A DNA stretch of 64,000 bases from Bradyrhizobium sp. WSM1417 (GTDB taxonomy: Bacteria; Pseudomonadota; Alphaproteobacteria; Rhizobiales; Xanthobacteraceae): positions 7,365,831-7,429,830 of the forward strand of contig NZ_KI911783.1 in the NCBI RefSeq assembly GCF_000515415.1. Reading direction: 5' to 3'. The translations under genes were made by a program, and so were the position numbers. Shown here piece by piece: positions 18,230 to 27,717 of the stretch (position 1 is the first letter of the stretch; each line of letters opens with the position of its first letter). The notes beneath the pieces are model-generated. The model was not told where the DNA came from and ran no database searches. It saw only the letters and a list, made by a program, of their open reading frames with translations.

Positions 18230-18980
18230 CGAGATTATCGTGTCCCCCGCCCGCAAAGCGAACGAACTGCTTCGGTTCGTGGGCAAGCGCGAACAGACGC
18301 TCTCCGAACACGATCGAAATGGCAAGGTCATTAGTGCCATGCATCACCAATAGCGGCACCGTGACGCGCGGGATGCGCTCGTCGGAATGAAATGGATCGC
18401 GCATCAGCAGACGCACCGGAACGAACCAGAACGATGAAGCTGCAATGTCGGCCGTCGATGTATAGGGCGCTTCCAGGATGAGTTTTCCAACACGATGCTC
18501 CGAGGCCATCGCGACCGCCACGCCGGTCCCGAGCGAAAAGCCCCAGGCGGCGATTCGTTCCGCCGCGTAGCGCGCAGTGGTGAAGGCATAGGCGGCCGCG
18601 GCATCGCGCAGCAGGCCCGCCTCGCTCGGCGCCCCGCTCGAGCCGGCATAGCCGCGATAGGACAGCGCGACGAGGCCGGTGCCGTCCGCCGTCATGGCCT
18701 TGAACCGGCTGATACGACCGGCGAGATAATCACCATTGCCCGGAAAATACAGGATCACGGGACGACCGGGCTTCGCCGGCACGTGCCAGACGATGACCTT
18801 CTCGCCATCGGAGGTGGTCAGGACGTGCTCCTCGGCCTCAGGGAGACCTGCGGCATCCGGCGCCGTGCGACCGACCGGCGGGATCGGAAACAGCATCTCG
18901 CGCTGCCTGACATAGAGCACGAGGAGACCGACGCAATAGACGGTCACGAGCAGGATGGCGATCCACTTGACGATGATCAT
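18183..18980 (-). CDS. Membrane-anchored alpha/beta hydrolase
   Basis: 265 residues from the ATG at 18980 (MIIVKWIAILLVTVYCVGLL), giving one N-terminal membrane helix; upstream in-frame codons to 19103 have no helix-like start. The catalytic triad can be placed: nucleophile in WGFSLGTGVA (GFSLG), acid in MHGTNDLAI, histidine in GGGHDNLD. It belongs to the BEM46/YfhR-like esterases, peptidase S9-like in fold. The substrate is unknown. Its end overlaps the NhaD-like gene, so the two are probably co-transcribed. Confidence 0.82.
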   Translation of the reverse strand: MIIVKWIAILLVTVYCVGLLVLYVRQREMLFPIPPVGRTAPDAAGLPEAEEHVLTTSDGEKVIVWHVPAKPGRPVILYFPGNGDYLAGRISRFKAMTADGTGLVALSYRGYAGSSGAPSEAGLLRDAAAAYAFTTARYAAERIAAWGFSLGTGVAVAMASEHRVGKLILEAPYTSTADIAASSFWFVPVRLLMRDPFHSDERIPRVTVPLLVMHGTNDLAISIVFGERLFALAHEPKQFVRFAGGGHDNLDAFGAIETARRFIAF

Positions 18981-19122
18981 GATGACGCGGCCCGGGCCCC
19001 GGTTCAGGGCTTGCACCGGCTCCGCAGCAATTTCATGACATCGCCGGCCGCGCGCCGGAACATCACGGCAGCCGCACGCCGCCATGGCGGCGCGCTTTGG
19101 CAATGGCCCGTTTGCCTGCGCG

Positions 19123-20520
19123 CTACATCGCCTTGACGATGTTCTCGGTGACCTTCTTGGCGTCGCCGAGCAGCATCATGGTGTTGTCGCGATAGAACAG
19201 CGGATTATCGATGCCGGCATAGCCCGAAGCAAGCGAGCGCTTGATGAACATCACGGTGCCGGCCTTCCAGACCTGGAGCACGGGCATGCCGTAGATCGGC
19301 GAGGTCTTGTCCTCTTCGGCGGCCGGATTGGTGACGTCGTTGGCGCCGATCACGAAGGCGATGTCGGCCTGCGCGAATTCGGAGTTGATGTCCTCAAGCT
19401 CGAACACCTCGTCATAGGGCACGTTGGCTTCGGCCAGCAGCACGTTCATGTGTCCGGGCATGCGGCCCGCGACCGGGTGAATGGCATATTTCACCTCGAC
19501 GCCTTCCTTCTTCAGGATGTCGCCCATTTCGCGCAGCGCATGCTGGGCCTGCGCCACCGCCATGCCGTAGCCGGGCACGATGATGACCTTCTGCGCGTTT
19601 TTCATGATGAAGGCCGCATCGTCGGCCGAGCCGAGCTTGGCCGGCTTCTGCTCGCCGCCGCCACCGCTAGCTGCCGCGGTCTCGCCGCCAAAGCCGCCGA
19701 GGATGACCGAGATGAAGGAGCGGTTCATCGCGTGGCACATGATGTAGGACAAGATCGCGCCGCTTGATCCCACCAACGCGCCGGTGATGATCAGCGCGGA
19801 ATTGCCGAGGGTGAAGCCGATGCCGGCCGCGGCCCAGCCCGAGTACGAGTTCAGCATCGAAATCACGACCGGCATGTCGGCGCCGCCGATCGGGATGATC
19901 ATGAGGACGCCGAGCGCCAGCGCGATGATGACGATCAGCCAGAAGTCGAGCGCGCTGCCCGACATCACCAGCCCGACGATGAAGACGACGAGGGCGACCG
20001 CGAGCGCGATGTTGATGATGTGGCGGAACGGCAGGATGATCGGCGCACCGCTCATCCGCGCGGACAGCTTCAGGAACGCGATCACCGAACCGGTGAAGGT
20101 CAGCGCGCCGATGGCGACGCCGAGCGACATCTCGACCAGGCTCTGCGGATGGATGTTGCCGGGGGAGCCGATGTCGAACGCCTCCGGCGCGTAGAACGCA
20201 CCGGCGGCGACCAGCACCGCGGCCATGCCGACCAGCGAATGGAAGGCGGCGACCAGTTCCGGCATCGAGGTCATCGGCACGCGGCGCGCGATCACCGCGC
20301 CGACGCTTCCGCCGATCGCGATGCCAAGGATCACCAGGATCCAGGCGAGGCCGTCCGCCGGCGGATGGCTGGCCAGCGTGGTGGCGACCGCGATCGCCAT
20401 GCCGATCATGCCGAAGAAATTACCTTGCCGCGACGAGGCGGGGCTGGACAGCCCGCGCAGTGACAGGATGAACAGCACACCCGCCACGAGATACAGAACT
20501 GCAGCCAGATTGGCGTTCAT
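19123..20520 (-). CDS. pntB: NAD(P) transhydrogenase beta subunit
   Basis: 465 residues. Nine or so N-terminal helices (AVLYLVAGVLFILSL onward) form the proton channel, and the C-terminal domain III (after about 285) binds NADP(H) with IVPGYGMAVAQAQHALREM and the GANDVTNPAAEEDK loop. Together with the two alpha polypeptides it couples proton entry to hydride transfer from NADH to NADP+. It is the last gene of the pnt operon; AGGGGA precedes the start. Confidence 0.96.
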   Translation of the reverse strand: MNANLAAVLYLVAGVLFILSLRGLSSPASSRQGNFFGMIGMAIAVATTLASHPPADGLAWILVILGIAIGGSVGAVIARRVPMTSMPELVAAFHSLVGMAAVLVAAGAFYAPEAFDIGSPGNIHPQSLVEMSLGVAIGALTFTGSVIAFLKLSARMSGAPIILPFRHIINIALAVALVVFIVGLVMSGSALDFWLIVIIALALGVLMIIPIGGADMPVVISMLNSYSGWAAAGIGFTLGNSALIITGALVGSSGAILSYIMCHAMNRSFISVILGGFGGETAAASGGGGEQKPAKLGSADDAAFIMKNAQKVIIVPGYGMAVAQAQHALREMGDILKKEGVEVKYAIHPVAGRMPGHMNVLLAEANVPYDEVFELEDINSEFAQADIAFVIGANDVTNPAAEEDKTSPIYGMPVLQVWKAGTVMFIKRSLASGYAGIDNPLFYRDNTMMLLGDAKKVTENIVKAM

Positions 20521-20562
20521 CTCAGGTCCCCTTTGTCTTTGTCACCCCGAGGTGCACGCCGC

Positions 20563-20880
20563 TCACTTCACCTTCTTCTTGTACATCGCCAGCATGCGCT
20601 GGGTGACAAGGAAGCCGCCGAAGATATTCACGCAGGCGAAAATGAGCGCGATGAAGCCGAAGCCGCGCGCCCAGCCCGAGCCGCTCGAGATCATGCCGAC
20701 GCCGACCGCAAGCAGCGCGCCGACCACGATCACCGAGGAGATCGCATTGGTGACGCTCATCAGCGGCGTATGCAGCGCCGGGGTCACCGACCACACCACG
20801 AAATAGCCGACGAAGACGGCGAGAACGAAAATCGACAGCCGGAAGACGAAGGGATCGACGACCTGTGCAATATGCTCCAT
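20563..20880 (-). CDS. pntAB: NAD(P) transhydrogenase alpha subunit, part 2 (membrane)
   Basis: 105 residues with three to four helices ([51 protein letters not shown]). It carries the membrane part of the alpha chain that is fused in enterobacteria; the split into PntAA and PntAB is normal in alphaproteobacteria. AAGGAGAG precedes the ATG. Confidence 0.95.
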   Translation of the reverse strand: MEHIAQVVDPFVFRLSIFVLAVFVGYFVVWSVTPALHTPLMSVTNAISSVIVVGALLAVGVGMISSGSGWARGFGFIALIFACVNIFGGFLVTQRMLAMYKKKVK

Positions 20881-20891
20881 GACGGCTCTCC

Positions 20892-22019
20892 TTACACTTT
20901 CGGCTGGAAATTCGGGTGGATGACGGCGCCGTCCCGGGTCAGCGCGGTCGCCTTGACGAGTTCGTCGTCCCAGTTCACGGCCAGCGCCTTGCTGGTCTTG
21001 TCGACCATCGTTTCGATGAAGTTGAACAAATTGCGCGCGTAGAGGCTGGAGGCCGACGCCGCGACGCGGCCGGCGACGTTGGTATAGCCGACGATCTTGA
21101 TGCCACCGACATCGGCGACCTCGCCCGCCTTGACGCCTTCGACATTGCCGCCGCGCTCGACGGCGAGATCGACCAGCACCGACCCCGGCTTCATCGACTT
21201 GACCATGTCGGCCGTGACGAGCTTCGGCGCCGGCCGGCCCGGAATCAGCGCCGTGGTGATCACGATGTCCTGTTTCTTGATATGCTCGGCGGTGAGCGCG
21301 GCCTGCTTGGCCTGGTATTCCTTGGACATTTCCTTGGCGTAGCCGCCGGCGGTCTGCGCGTTCTTGAATTCCTCGTCCTCGACGGCGAGGAATTTCGCGC
21401 CGAGCGATTCGACCTGCTCCTTGGTCGCGGGCCGGACGTCGGTCGCGGTGACGACGGCGCCGAGGCGGCGCGCGGTTGCGATCGCCTGGAGGCCGGCGAC
21501 GCCGACGCCCATCACGAACACTTTTGCGGCGGGCACCGTGCCGGCCGCGGTCATCATCATCGGGAAGGCGCGTCCGAAGGCCTCGGCGCCCTCGATCACG
21601 GCGCGGTAGCCGGCAAGGTTGGCCTGCGAGGACAGCACGTCCATCACCTGTGCGCGCGTGATGCGCGGCATCAATTCCATCGCGAAGGCGGAGACGCCGG
21701 CATCGGCTATCGTCTTCAGCGCGGCCTCGTTGCCGTAGGGGTCCATGATGGCGATGACGAGCGCGCCGCGCTTGTACTGCGCCAACTCGAAGGCTTCGGG
21801 GCGCTTCACCTTGATGATGATGTCGGCGTCCTTCAGCGCGTCGGCGCTGACGGTGGCGCCCACGGCGGTGAATTCGGAGTCCGGCAGACCCGACTTGAGG
21901 CCGGCGCCCGGCTCGACGGCGATCTCGGCGCCCAGCGCCTTGAACTTCTTCACCGTATCCGGCGAAGCGGCGACCCGCGGCTCCGACGGATCGATTTCCT
22001 TGGCAACGGCGATCTTCAT
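20892..22019 (-). CDS. pntAA: NAD(P) transhydrogenase alpha subunit, part 1 (NAD-binding)
   Basis: 375 residues from the ATG at 22019 ([20 protein letters not shown]) with GGAGGGCCT directly before it. It is the soluble domain I, related to alanine dehydrogenase: [25 protein letters not shown] is the nucleotide-binding motif and [20 protein letters not shown] the family segment. Eleven bases separate it from pntAB. Confidence 0.96.
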   Translation of the reverse strand: MKIAVAKEIDPSEPRVAASPDTVKKFKALGAEIAVEPGAGLKSGLPDSEFTAVGATVSADALKDADIIIKVKRPEAFELAQYKRGALVIAIMDPYGNEAALKTIADAGVSAFAMELMPRITRAQVMDVLSSQANLAGYRAVIEGAEAFGRAFPMMMTAAGTVPAAKVFVMGVGVAGLQAIATARRLGAVVTATDVRPATKEQVESLGAKFLAVEDEEFKNAQTAGGYAKEMSKEYQAKQAALTAEHIKKQDIVITTALIPGRPAPKLVTADMVKSMKPGSVLVDLAVERGGNVEGVKAGEVADVGGIKIVGYTNVAGRVAASASSLYARNLFNFIETMVDKTSKALAVNWDDELVKATALTRDGAVIHPNFQPKV

Positions 22020-22156
22020 AGGCCCTCCGGCGACGCGGGAAAGAGCGCGCACGCGAACTTAGCGTTACTCCCGCAACGTTGGATACCGGTTTTCAATCCG
22101 GCTTGATTGCAAATTTTATGGGCACCGACGACACTGGCGGTGCTGCAGACGATGGA

Positions 22157-22309
22157 TCAGGTCAGGAAGATCGCCATCAGGATCACGATAAGCGCGACCG
22201 AGACCGTGCCGTACTTCACCAGCTTGATGAAGCCCTCGTAGGTCTGCTCGTGGGCAACGTAGTCGTTGCCGTCGGCGGTGCTGTACGCCACTTCGCTATG
22301 GTCAGCCAT
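22157..22309 (-). CDS. aa3-type cytochrome c oxidase subunit IV
   Basis: A 50-residue gene reading MADHSEVAYSTADGNDYVAH, then EQTYEGFIKLVKYGTVSVAL and a final helix ending LMAIFLT. This is the bacterial aa3 oxidase subunit IV pattern (COX4_pro_2): a short soluble arm with H..TY..FI followed by one membrane helix. GGGGAC sits upstream of the ATG at 22309. The other oxidase subunits are not in this window. It lies 137 bases upstream of pntAA on the same strand. Confidence 0.88.
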   Translation of the reverse strand: MADHSEVAYSTADGNDYVAHEQTYEGFIKLVKYGTVSVALIVILMAIFLT

Positions 22310-22451
22310 GAATTGTCCCCAGTCGAAAGTCGAATTTCATGGCTGGGATACCGCAAACTTTCGGGCAGGGCAACGGCACGGAGGCGCGGTTTCCCGGCAA
22401 ATCGGGTCATTTGGAATTCCGATTGGCGGGAAAGCTCGGCGCGAGAGCAGT

Positions 22452-25412
22452 TCAGCCTAGGTCGACCATCGTGGCGGTGACGCTTGCGGCGGGGCGCTGG
22501 GGTACCGGAAGGCCGAGCGCTTCGCGCACCGCGTCGATCGCCGGCTCGCCCGCCTCGGTGAACCGGGCCGTATGCGGATTGACGCCGCACCCGATCGCCA
22601 CCGGATTGTCGCCGGACAGGAAGCCGTGGGCCATATGGAAACCCAGTGCGCGGTAGACCTCGAACTGCTCTTCGGAGAAGAACTGGTCACCCGTGGTCTC
22701 GTGCGGGAACGTGGCGTGCCGCCGCGCATAGTCGCGGATGTAGTCGTTCTCGTCACCGGTCAGGGACGATTTGAGGTAGACGAGATAGCCAATGTCGCCG
22801 GCGCCGTAGTCGATGGTGCCGATGGCGACATGGACGTGATCGATCGGCTCGTCGTGGCGCCGGCCTGGGGACGTAGAGGGGTCCGCATTGCACGCCATGA
22901 CGGCCCGCGTGCGCTCGCGGATCGGCATCCAGGGCAGATCGATCCGGACACCGAGATCGATGCGGGCATAACGCTGCAACGTCATCAGCGAGGCGAAGTT
23001 CATCGGCGTGTCCGCTTCCGCATCCACAGCGATGATGACCCGGCACCGCCGGCGCAGCAGCTCGTAGATGCCGAGATTCTCGATATGGCCGCCGTCGGTG
23101 AGATAGACGCCGTCGCTGTTCTCGTAGAGACGGCCGGAAATCTCCGACCAGAAATAGAGCGGCGAGAAGCGGCGGAACCAGCGCGCATTCACATAGCGCG
23201 GATTTCGCAGCCAAAAGCCGAGCCGCACGTTGAGAAGCGCAAGTGTCGGCGTCAGCGCCCGGATCGAGTTCGATCCCATATTCGACGACGCAGCCGCCCC
23301 GGAGATCGCCATGGCCGTGGCGAGGTCGAGACTTTGCTCGGCCTTCTCGACAGCCAGTGTCGCCGCGTAGCCGGTGGCCTCGCTCCCGACATTGCGCGGT
23401 GAGAATACGAAGAAGTCGGCGTTGCGGCCGCGCCGGTTGGCGAAGTCCGACCCCTGGATGTTCAGCGCCGTGTTGATGAGGTGATAAGGCGCCAGCAATT
23501 TGGGCCCGCCCTGTTGGCCGTCCTCCTGAGCGTCTGCGACGCCATAAAGGTCGCTCAGCTTCATGCGATCGAGCGACTTGAAGTCGCGCCCCTGGTCGAG
23601 ACTGGCCTCGGCGCGCGCAAGATCATGCTCGACCGGCCGGATCGGGTTGAACAGGAAGGCCTTGCTCAGCCTGTCGCGGTAAAGCCGGTGCAGCGAGTTC
23701 GCATTCGGGGTCAGAAGCCAGGAGACCAGGAACAACAATAGACCCGTCAGCGCATACAGGACGATCACCGGCAGGGTGTAGGAGTACGCCGCGTCGGATC
23801 CCGATCCCTGGAACAGTTGGGGAAAGTACGGCTGAACCCTGAGCTTGACCCATTGTGCCGCAGGCTGAAGCCACGCCGGCGCATGCCAAGTCGCCAACCG
23901 ATCCGAGTCCGTCTCGACGCGCGGCTCGGGGGACGGCGCAGCCTTTGGCTCGGTGAATTCGATGGCGGCGTTTCGGTCCAGCTGCACCTTGCCTGCGAGA
24001 GCCGCCGGGAGGGTCGCGGTCAATTTTGCCTTGGCGATGCAGTCCCTCTGCTCGGTCTGGGCCGAGCAATCCCTGAAGATGTCGTTGGAGATCCCCCAAT
24101 AAGACAAATTGAGATAAGCGACCCAGATGATCAGCGGCAAGGCGAGGCCGGCGAACCAGAGCGCGGCCTTGGCAACGACTGCAAGAACCATCGATCCTCG
24201 CTGCGAGGAAACGCTGTTGCCCTTCAGCAGTTCGAGAAATTGCTGCCGGAACGCGGCGACGAGCGCCGCGATCGGCGCCGCGACGGCGGCAAGCGACTGG
24301 ATCCAGGTCACCGCGACGCCGCCGACCGGCCCGCCGATCACGCTGCTGTCGGCAACATCGAACATCTGCCGCAGCATGAACGGCTGAAACTCGAAGAAGG
24401 CGATGGCCGACAGCAGGACCAAGAAGGTCGCCCCCACGGTCGGCAAATGCGAACGAAATTCCTGGCGATGGCTCGGGCGGGCAAAGGACCGCACGATCGC
24501 CCACAGGAAAAAGAGTCCGACCACGATGATCGCAGTTGCCAGGGTGAGCGCGAAGTTGGTCACCTTGAGCGCGCGCGCGAAATCACAGGCGCCGCCGACC
24601 ACAAGGACGATGGCCGCGGCATAGACCCATACGATCGCCGGACCGCTCCCCCGTTGGGATCGCGAGAACACATAAGCCAGCACTGCGCAGGCGAGCAGGA
24701 TCACACAGGCGATGGCACCAACCTTGGTGAAGCCATGCTGATTCACGAAGCCAAAATCGTATAGCTCGCATCTCTTGGAATCGACAAAGCTGACGCCGAA
24801 CAGATTGGCCACCGTCAGACATGTCCGGGTCGGCGTCGACCAGATGGTGACCGCCGCCAGCATCAGGATGATCGGAAGAATGATCCCGATATTGGCGATC
24901 AATCCGCGCACCACGATGGCAAAGCCGGTGAGGAGATCGCGCACGCCGGCGGGAATCAGATAGTTGGAGTAATTCCGGATGTGCCCGACGGAGGCGGTAT
25001 CGCTGATCTCGCTCGCGGTCGCGGTGCCGCCCGAAGGCCTCTCCCCGAACACGAAACGCCGCGTGACCGTCATGGTCGCGCTGAGCGAGGCGCCGATATA
25101 GCCGCCGCCGGAGACAGTCGAGAGGTAGTCGATCCGCCGGAACAGATTGTGGTGGTTCAACGCCTGGAGGACGCCGAGGCAGAGCGCCGAGGACCGAATG
25201 CCGCCGCCGGACAATGCGAGCCCGGTGACGTCGAGCATCTGGCAGGATTGCAGACCATCCGTGCCGATCTGGCGCGTCGCCTCGCGGCGGGTGTTGATCG
25301 CTTCGATCTCGTCGCGAACGATTAGATGGTGCTTTTCGCACCAGGGCATTTCCTCAGTGGACCGCGGCGCCCGGGCTTCAACGGGCAGCGTCGGCTGGAC
25401 CTGATCGAGCAT
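22452..25412 (-). CDS. Very large patatin-like phospholipase with multiple membrane helices
   Basis: 986 residues from the ATG at 25412 (GGGGAGG upstream). A patatin fold is split around a membrane region. The oxyanion loop ALSGGGIRSSALC is at about 67-77 and the nucleophile motif LSTVSGGGYIG at about 97-107 (Ser101). About six to eight helices follow between residues 155 and 440 and another near 570-600. The catalytic aspartate motif LTDGGHIENLGIYELLRRR comes near 775. Both halves of the Ser-Asp dyad are therefore present. Its substrate is probably a membrane or storage lipid. It has no co-directional partner nearby, and I know no characterised member of this architecture. Confidence 0.82.
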   Translation of the reverse strand: MLDQVQPTLPVEARAPRSTEEMPWCEKHHLIVRDEIEAINTRREATRQIGTDGLQSCQMLDVTGLALSGGGIRSSALCLGVLQALNHHNLFRRIDYLSTVSGGGYIGASLSATMTVTRRFVFGERPSGGTATASEISDTASVGHIRNYSNYLIPAGVRDLLTGFAIVVRGLIANIGIILPIILMLAAVTIWSTPTRTCLTVANLFGVSFVDSKRCELYDFGFVNQHGFTKVGAIACVILLACAVLAYVFSRSQRGSGPAIVWVYAAAIVLVVGGACDFARALKVTNFALTLATAIIVVGLFFLWAIVRSFARPSHRQEFRSHLPTVGATFLVLLSAIAFFEFQPFMLRQMFDVADSSVIGGPVGGVAVTWIQSLAAVAAPIAALVAAFRQQFLELLKGNSVSSQRGSMVLAVVAKAALWFAGLALPLIIWVAYLNLSYWGISNDIFRDCSAQTEQRDCIAKAKLTATLPAALAGKVQLDRNAAIEFTEPKAAPSPEPRVETDSDRLATWHAPAWLQPAAQWVKLRVQPYFPQLFQGSGSDAAYSYTLPVIVLYALTGLLLFLVSWLLTPNANSLHRLYRDRLSKAFLFNPIRPVEHDLARAEASLDQGRDFKSLDRMKLSDLYGVADAQEDGQQGGPKLLAPYHLINTALNIQGSDFANRRGRNADFFVFSPRNVGSEATGYAATLAVEKAEQSLDLATAMAISGAAASSNMGSNSIRALTPTLALLNVRLGFWLRNPRYVNARWFRRFSPLYFWSEISGRLYENSDGVYLTDGGHIENLGIYELLRRRCRVIIAVDAEADTPMNFASLMTLQRYARIDLGVRIDLPWMPIRERTRAVMACNADPSTSPGRRHDEPIDHVHVAIGTIDYGAGDIGYLVYLKSSLTGDENDYIRDYARRHATFPHETTGDQFFSEEQFEVYRALGFHMAHGFLSGDNPVAIGCGVNPHTARFTEAGEPAIDAVREALGLPVPQRPAASVTATMVDLG

Positions 25413-25658
25413 GCGTGCCTCCCCTAGGTGGCGGAGCACCGACAATCAATGGTTGTAAAACGAATGAAAATAGCCTTATGGAATTTTAGTCTCGTCGGGG
25501 ATGCAAACGTTCAATGCCACATCGCTGGCGCGCGTGGTTGCGAGGGCTATGTGGCCAAGACGCTGCGTGGCCAAGGGCTACGCGGCGCCGGCTGGAACTC
25601 GCCGGCGCTGCATCCTGCGGAATGTCTCGAGCCCCGCTTCAGGGAACTCGTGCCTGCC

Positions 25659-27590
25659 TCAGCCCATCGCTTCCAGTTCGTCGATCATGCCGGCGATGAC
25701 GCTCAGGCCGCCGTCCCAGAACTTTGGATCCTTGGCATCGAGCCCGAACGGCCGCAGCAGTTCGGAATAATGCTTGGTGCCGCCGGCGGCGAGCATGTCG
25801 AGATAGCGCTCGGCAAAGCCTTCGGCCGCGTTCTCGTAGACGGCGTAGAGCGAGTTCACCAGACAATCGCCGAACGCATAGGCGTAGACGTAGAACGGCG
25901 AATGGATGAAGTGCGGGATGTACATCCAGTAGTTCTCGTAGCCCGCTTTGATCTCGATTGCCGGCCCAAGGCTCTCGCCCTGCACCGAGAGCCAGATCTC
26001 GCCGAGCCGCGTCGCGGTGAGCTCGCCGTTCTTGCGTTCGGTGTGGACCGCGCGCTCGAAGGAATAGAACGCGATCTGCCGCACCACGGTGTTGATCATG
26101 TCCTCGACCTTGCCGGCGAGCAGCGCCTGGCGCTGCTTTGCGCTCCTGGTCTGCGCCAGCAGCCGCCGGAAGGTCAGCATCTCGCCGAACACGCTCGCGG
26201 TCTCCGCCAACGTCAGCGGCGTCGGCGCCATCAATGCGCCGTTCCTGGCCGCCAGCACCTGGTGCACGCCGTGGCCGAGCTCGTGGGCGAGCGTCATCAC
26301 GTCGCGCGGCTTGCCCTGGTAATTCATCAGCACGTAGGGGTGCGCGGACGGCGTGGTCGGATGCGAGAAGGCCCCCGGCGCCTTGCCCGGGCGCACCGGC
26401 GCGTCGATCCAGCGGTCGGTGAAGAAGCGCTCGGCGATGTCGGCCATCTTTGGCGAGAAGCCGCGATAGGCGGTGAGCACCATGCTTCGCGCGTCGCCCC
26501 AGCCGATGACGTCGGTCGCCGCAAAAGGCAGCGGCGCGTTGCGGTCCCAATAGGCCAGGCGCTTCCTGCCGAACCAGCGTGCCTTCAGCGCGTAGTAGCG
26601 ATGCGACAATTTTGGATAGGCCGCGCGCACCGAGGCGACCAGCGCATCCACCACCTCGCGCTCGACGCGGTTGTTCAGATGCCGGGAATCTGCCACGTCC
26701 TTGAAGCCGCGCCAGCTGTCGGAGATGTCCTTGTCCTTGGCCAGGGTGTTCGTGATCAGCGCAAAGGTGCGCTCATTGGCCTTGAAGGTCTTTGCGAGCG
26801 CCTCTGCCGCGGCCTTGCGCTTGGCGCCGTCGCGGTCCTGCAACAGATTGAGCGTTGGCTCGATCGCGAGCTCCTTGGGGCCGACCTTGAAGCGCAGGCC
26901 CGAGATGGTCTGGTCGAACAGCCGGTTGAAGGCGGAATAGCCGGTTTGCGCCTTCTCAAGGAAGAGCTGCTCGAGCTTGTCGTCGAGCTGGTAAGGCTTC
27001 TCCTTGCGCAGGTCCTCGATCCAGGGACGGTAGTGCGCGAGCTCGGTGGCCTGCATCGCGCGGTTCAAAATATCGTCATCGACGCGATTGAGCTCGAGCG
27101 CGAAGAACAGCAGATGCGTCGATGCCGCCGTCAGACGCTCGGAAACGTCGCCATAAAACTTTGAAATCTTGGGGTCCACGCTGTCGCCGGCATGAACGAG
27201 GCCGGCGTACGAGCCGAGCCGGCCGGCGAGGTCGTCGATCGCCTCATAGCGTCGCACGGCTTCAGCGAGCCATTTTCCGCCATCTTCCTTTGCTGTTCCT
27301 GTTGCGAGCTTGCCCTTGTAGTCCGTCTCGAACGCGACGCAATCGGCGTCCATCTTTGAGAGATCGCGCGCCACTTCCGGCGCATCGATCCCGGAATAGA
27401 GGTCGGCGAGGTTCCACTCCGGAAGCTTGCCGGTCTTGCTCGCAGGCTTTGCGGGTGAAGGCTTGGCAAGCGAAGACTTGGCGGGTGAACGCTTGGAGGG
27501 TTTTGCCTTGGCTGTCTTGGTGTTCGGCTTGCGAAGAGCGGGCTTGCTGATGGCGGACTTCTTAACTGCAGGCTTGGAGCGCGAATTCAT
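25659..27590 (-). CDS. pepF: M3 family oligoendopeptidase F with Lys/Pro-rich N-terminal tail
   Basis: 643 residues. The zinc site is HELGHGVHQVL near residue 438 (HExxH), with ETASVFGEML supplying the third ligand; the C-terminal SPFYVYAYAFGDCLVN is typical of PepF. It cleaves short peptides in the cytoplasm. The first 55 residues are unusual: a basic repeat of KPSPAKP/SLAKPSPAKPA-like units before the normal start of the family near LPEWNLADLY. The ATG at 27590 has no clear ribosome site, so a start further in, after the tail, is possible. It is divergent from the TacA-like regulator. Confidence 0.9.
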   Translation of the reverse strand: MNSRSKPAVKKSAISKPALRKPNTKTAKAKPSKRSPAKSSLAKPSPAKPASKTGKLPEWNLADLYSGIDAPEVARDLSKMDADCVAFETDYKGKLATGTAKEDGGKWLAEAVRRYEAIDDLAGRLGSYAGLVHAGDSVDPKISKFYGDVSERLTAASTHLLFFALELNRVDDDILNRAMQATELAHYRPWIEDLRKEKPYQLDDKLEQLFLEKAQTGYSAFNRLFDQTISGLRFKVGPKELAIEPTLNLLQDRDGAKRKAAAEALAKTFKANERTFALITNTLAKDKDISDSWRGFKDVADSRHLNNRVEREVVDALVASVRAAYPKLSHRYYALKARWFGRKRLAYWDRNAPLPFAATDVIGWGDARSMVLTAYRGFSPKMADIAERFFTDRWIDAPVRPGKAPGAFSHPTTPSAHPYVLMNYQGKPRDVMTLAHELGHGVHQVLAARNGALMAPTPLTLAETASVFGEMLTFRRLLAQTRSAKQRQALLAGKVEDMINTVVRQIAFYSFERAVHTERKNGELTATRLGEIWLSVQGESLGPAIEIKAGYENYWMYIPHFIHSPFYVYAYAFGDCLVNSLYAVYENAAEGFAERYLDMLAAGGTKHYSELLRPFGLDAKDPKFWDGGLSVIAGMIDELEAMG

Positions 27591-27643
27591 TGTGTGGGAA
27601 ACCTGTGTTCAACAATCGCGACGGCGGGCGGGGGCATCAGGAT

Positions 27644-27658
27644 TTAACAGTGCGTTAA
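27644..27658 (+). promoter_or_regulatory. CtrA-type box TTAA-N7-TTAA
   Basis: TTAA (27644-27647), seven bases, TTAA (27655-27658) is a perfect match to the alphaproteobacterial CtrA full site. It is 59 bases before the start codon of the TacA-like regulator and 53 bases upstream of pepF in the divergent direction. Confidence 0.55.
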
Positions 27659-27717
27659 TCGGCTTCGGCCAGAGTGCCCCGATTCGAGACAGATAGTAGT
27701 AGCGTGCGGGGAACACC

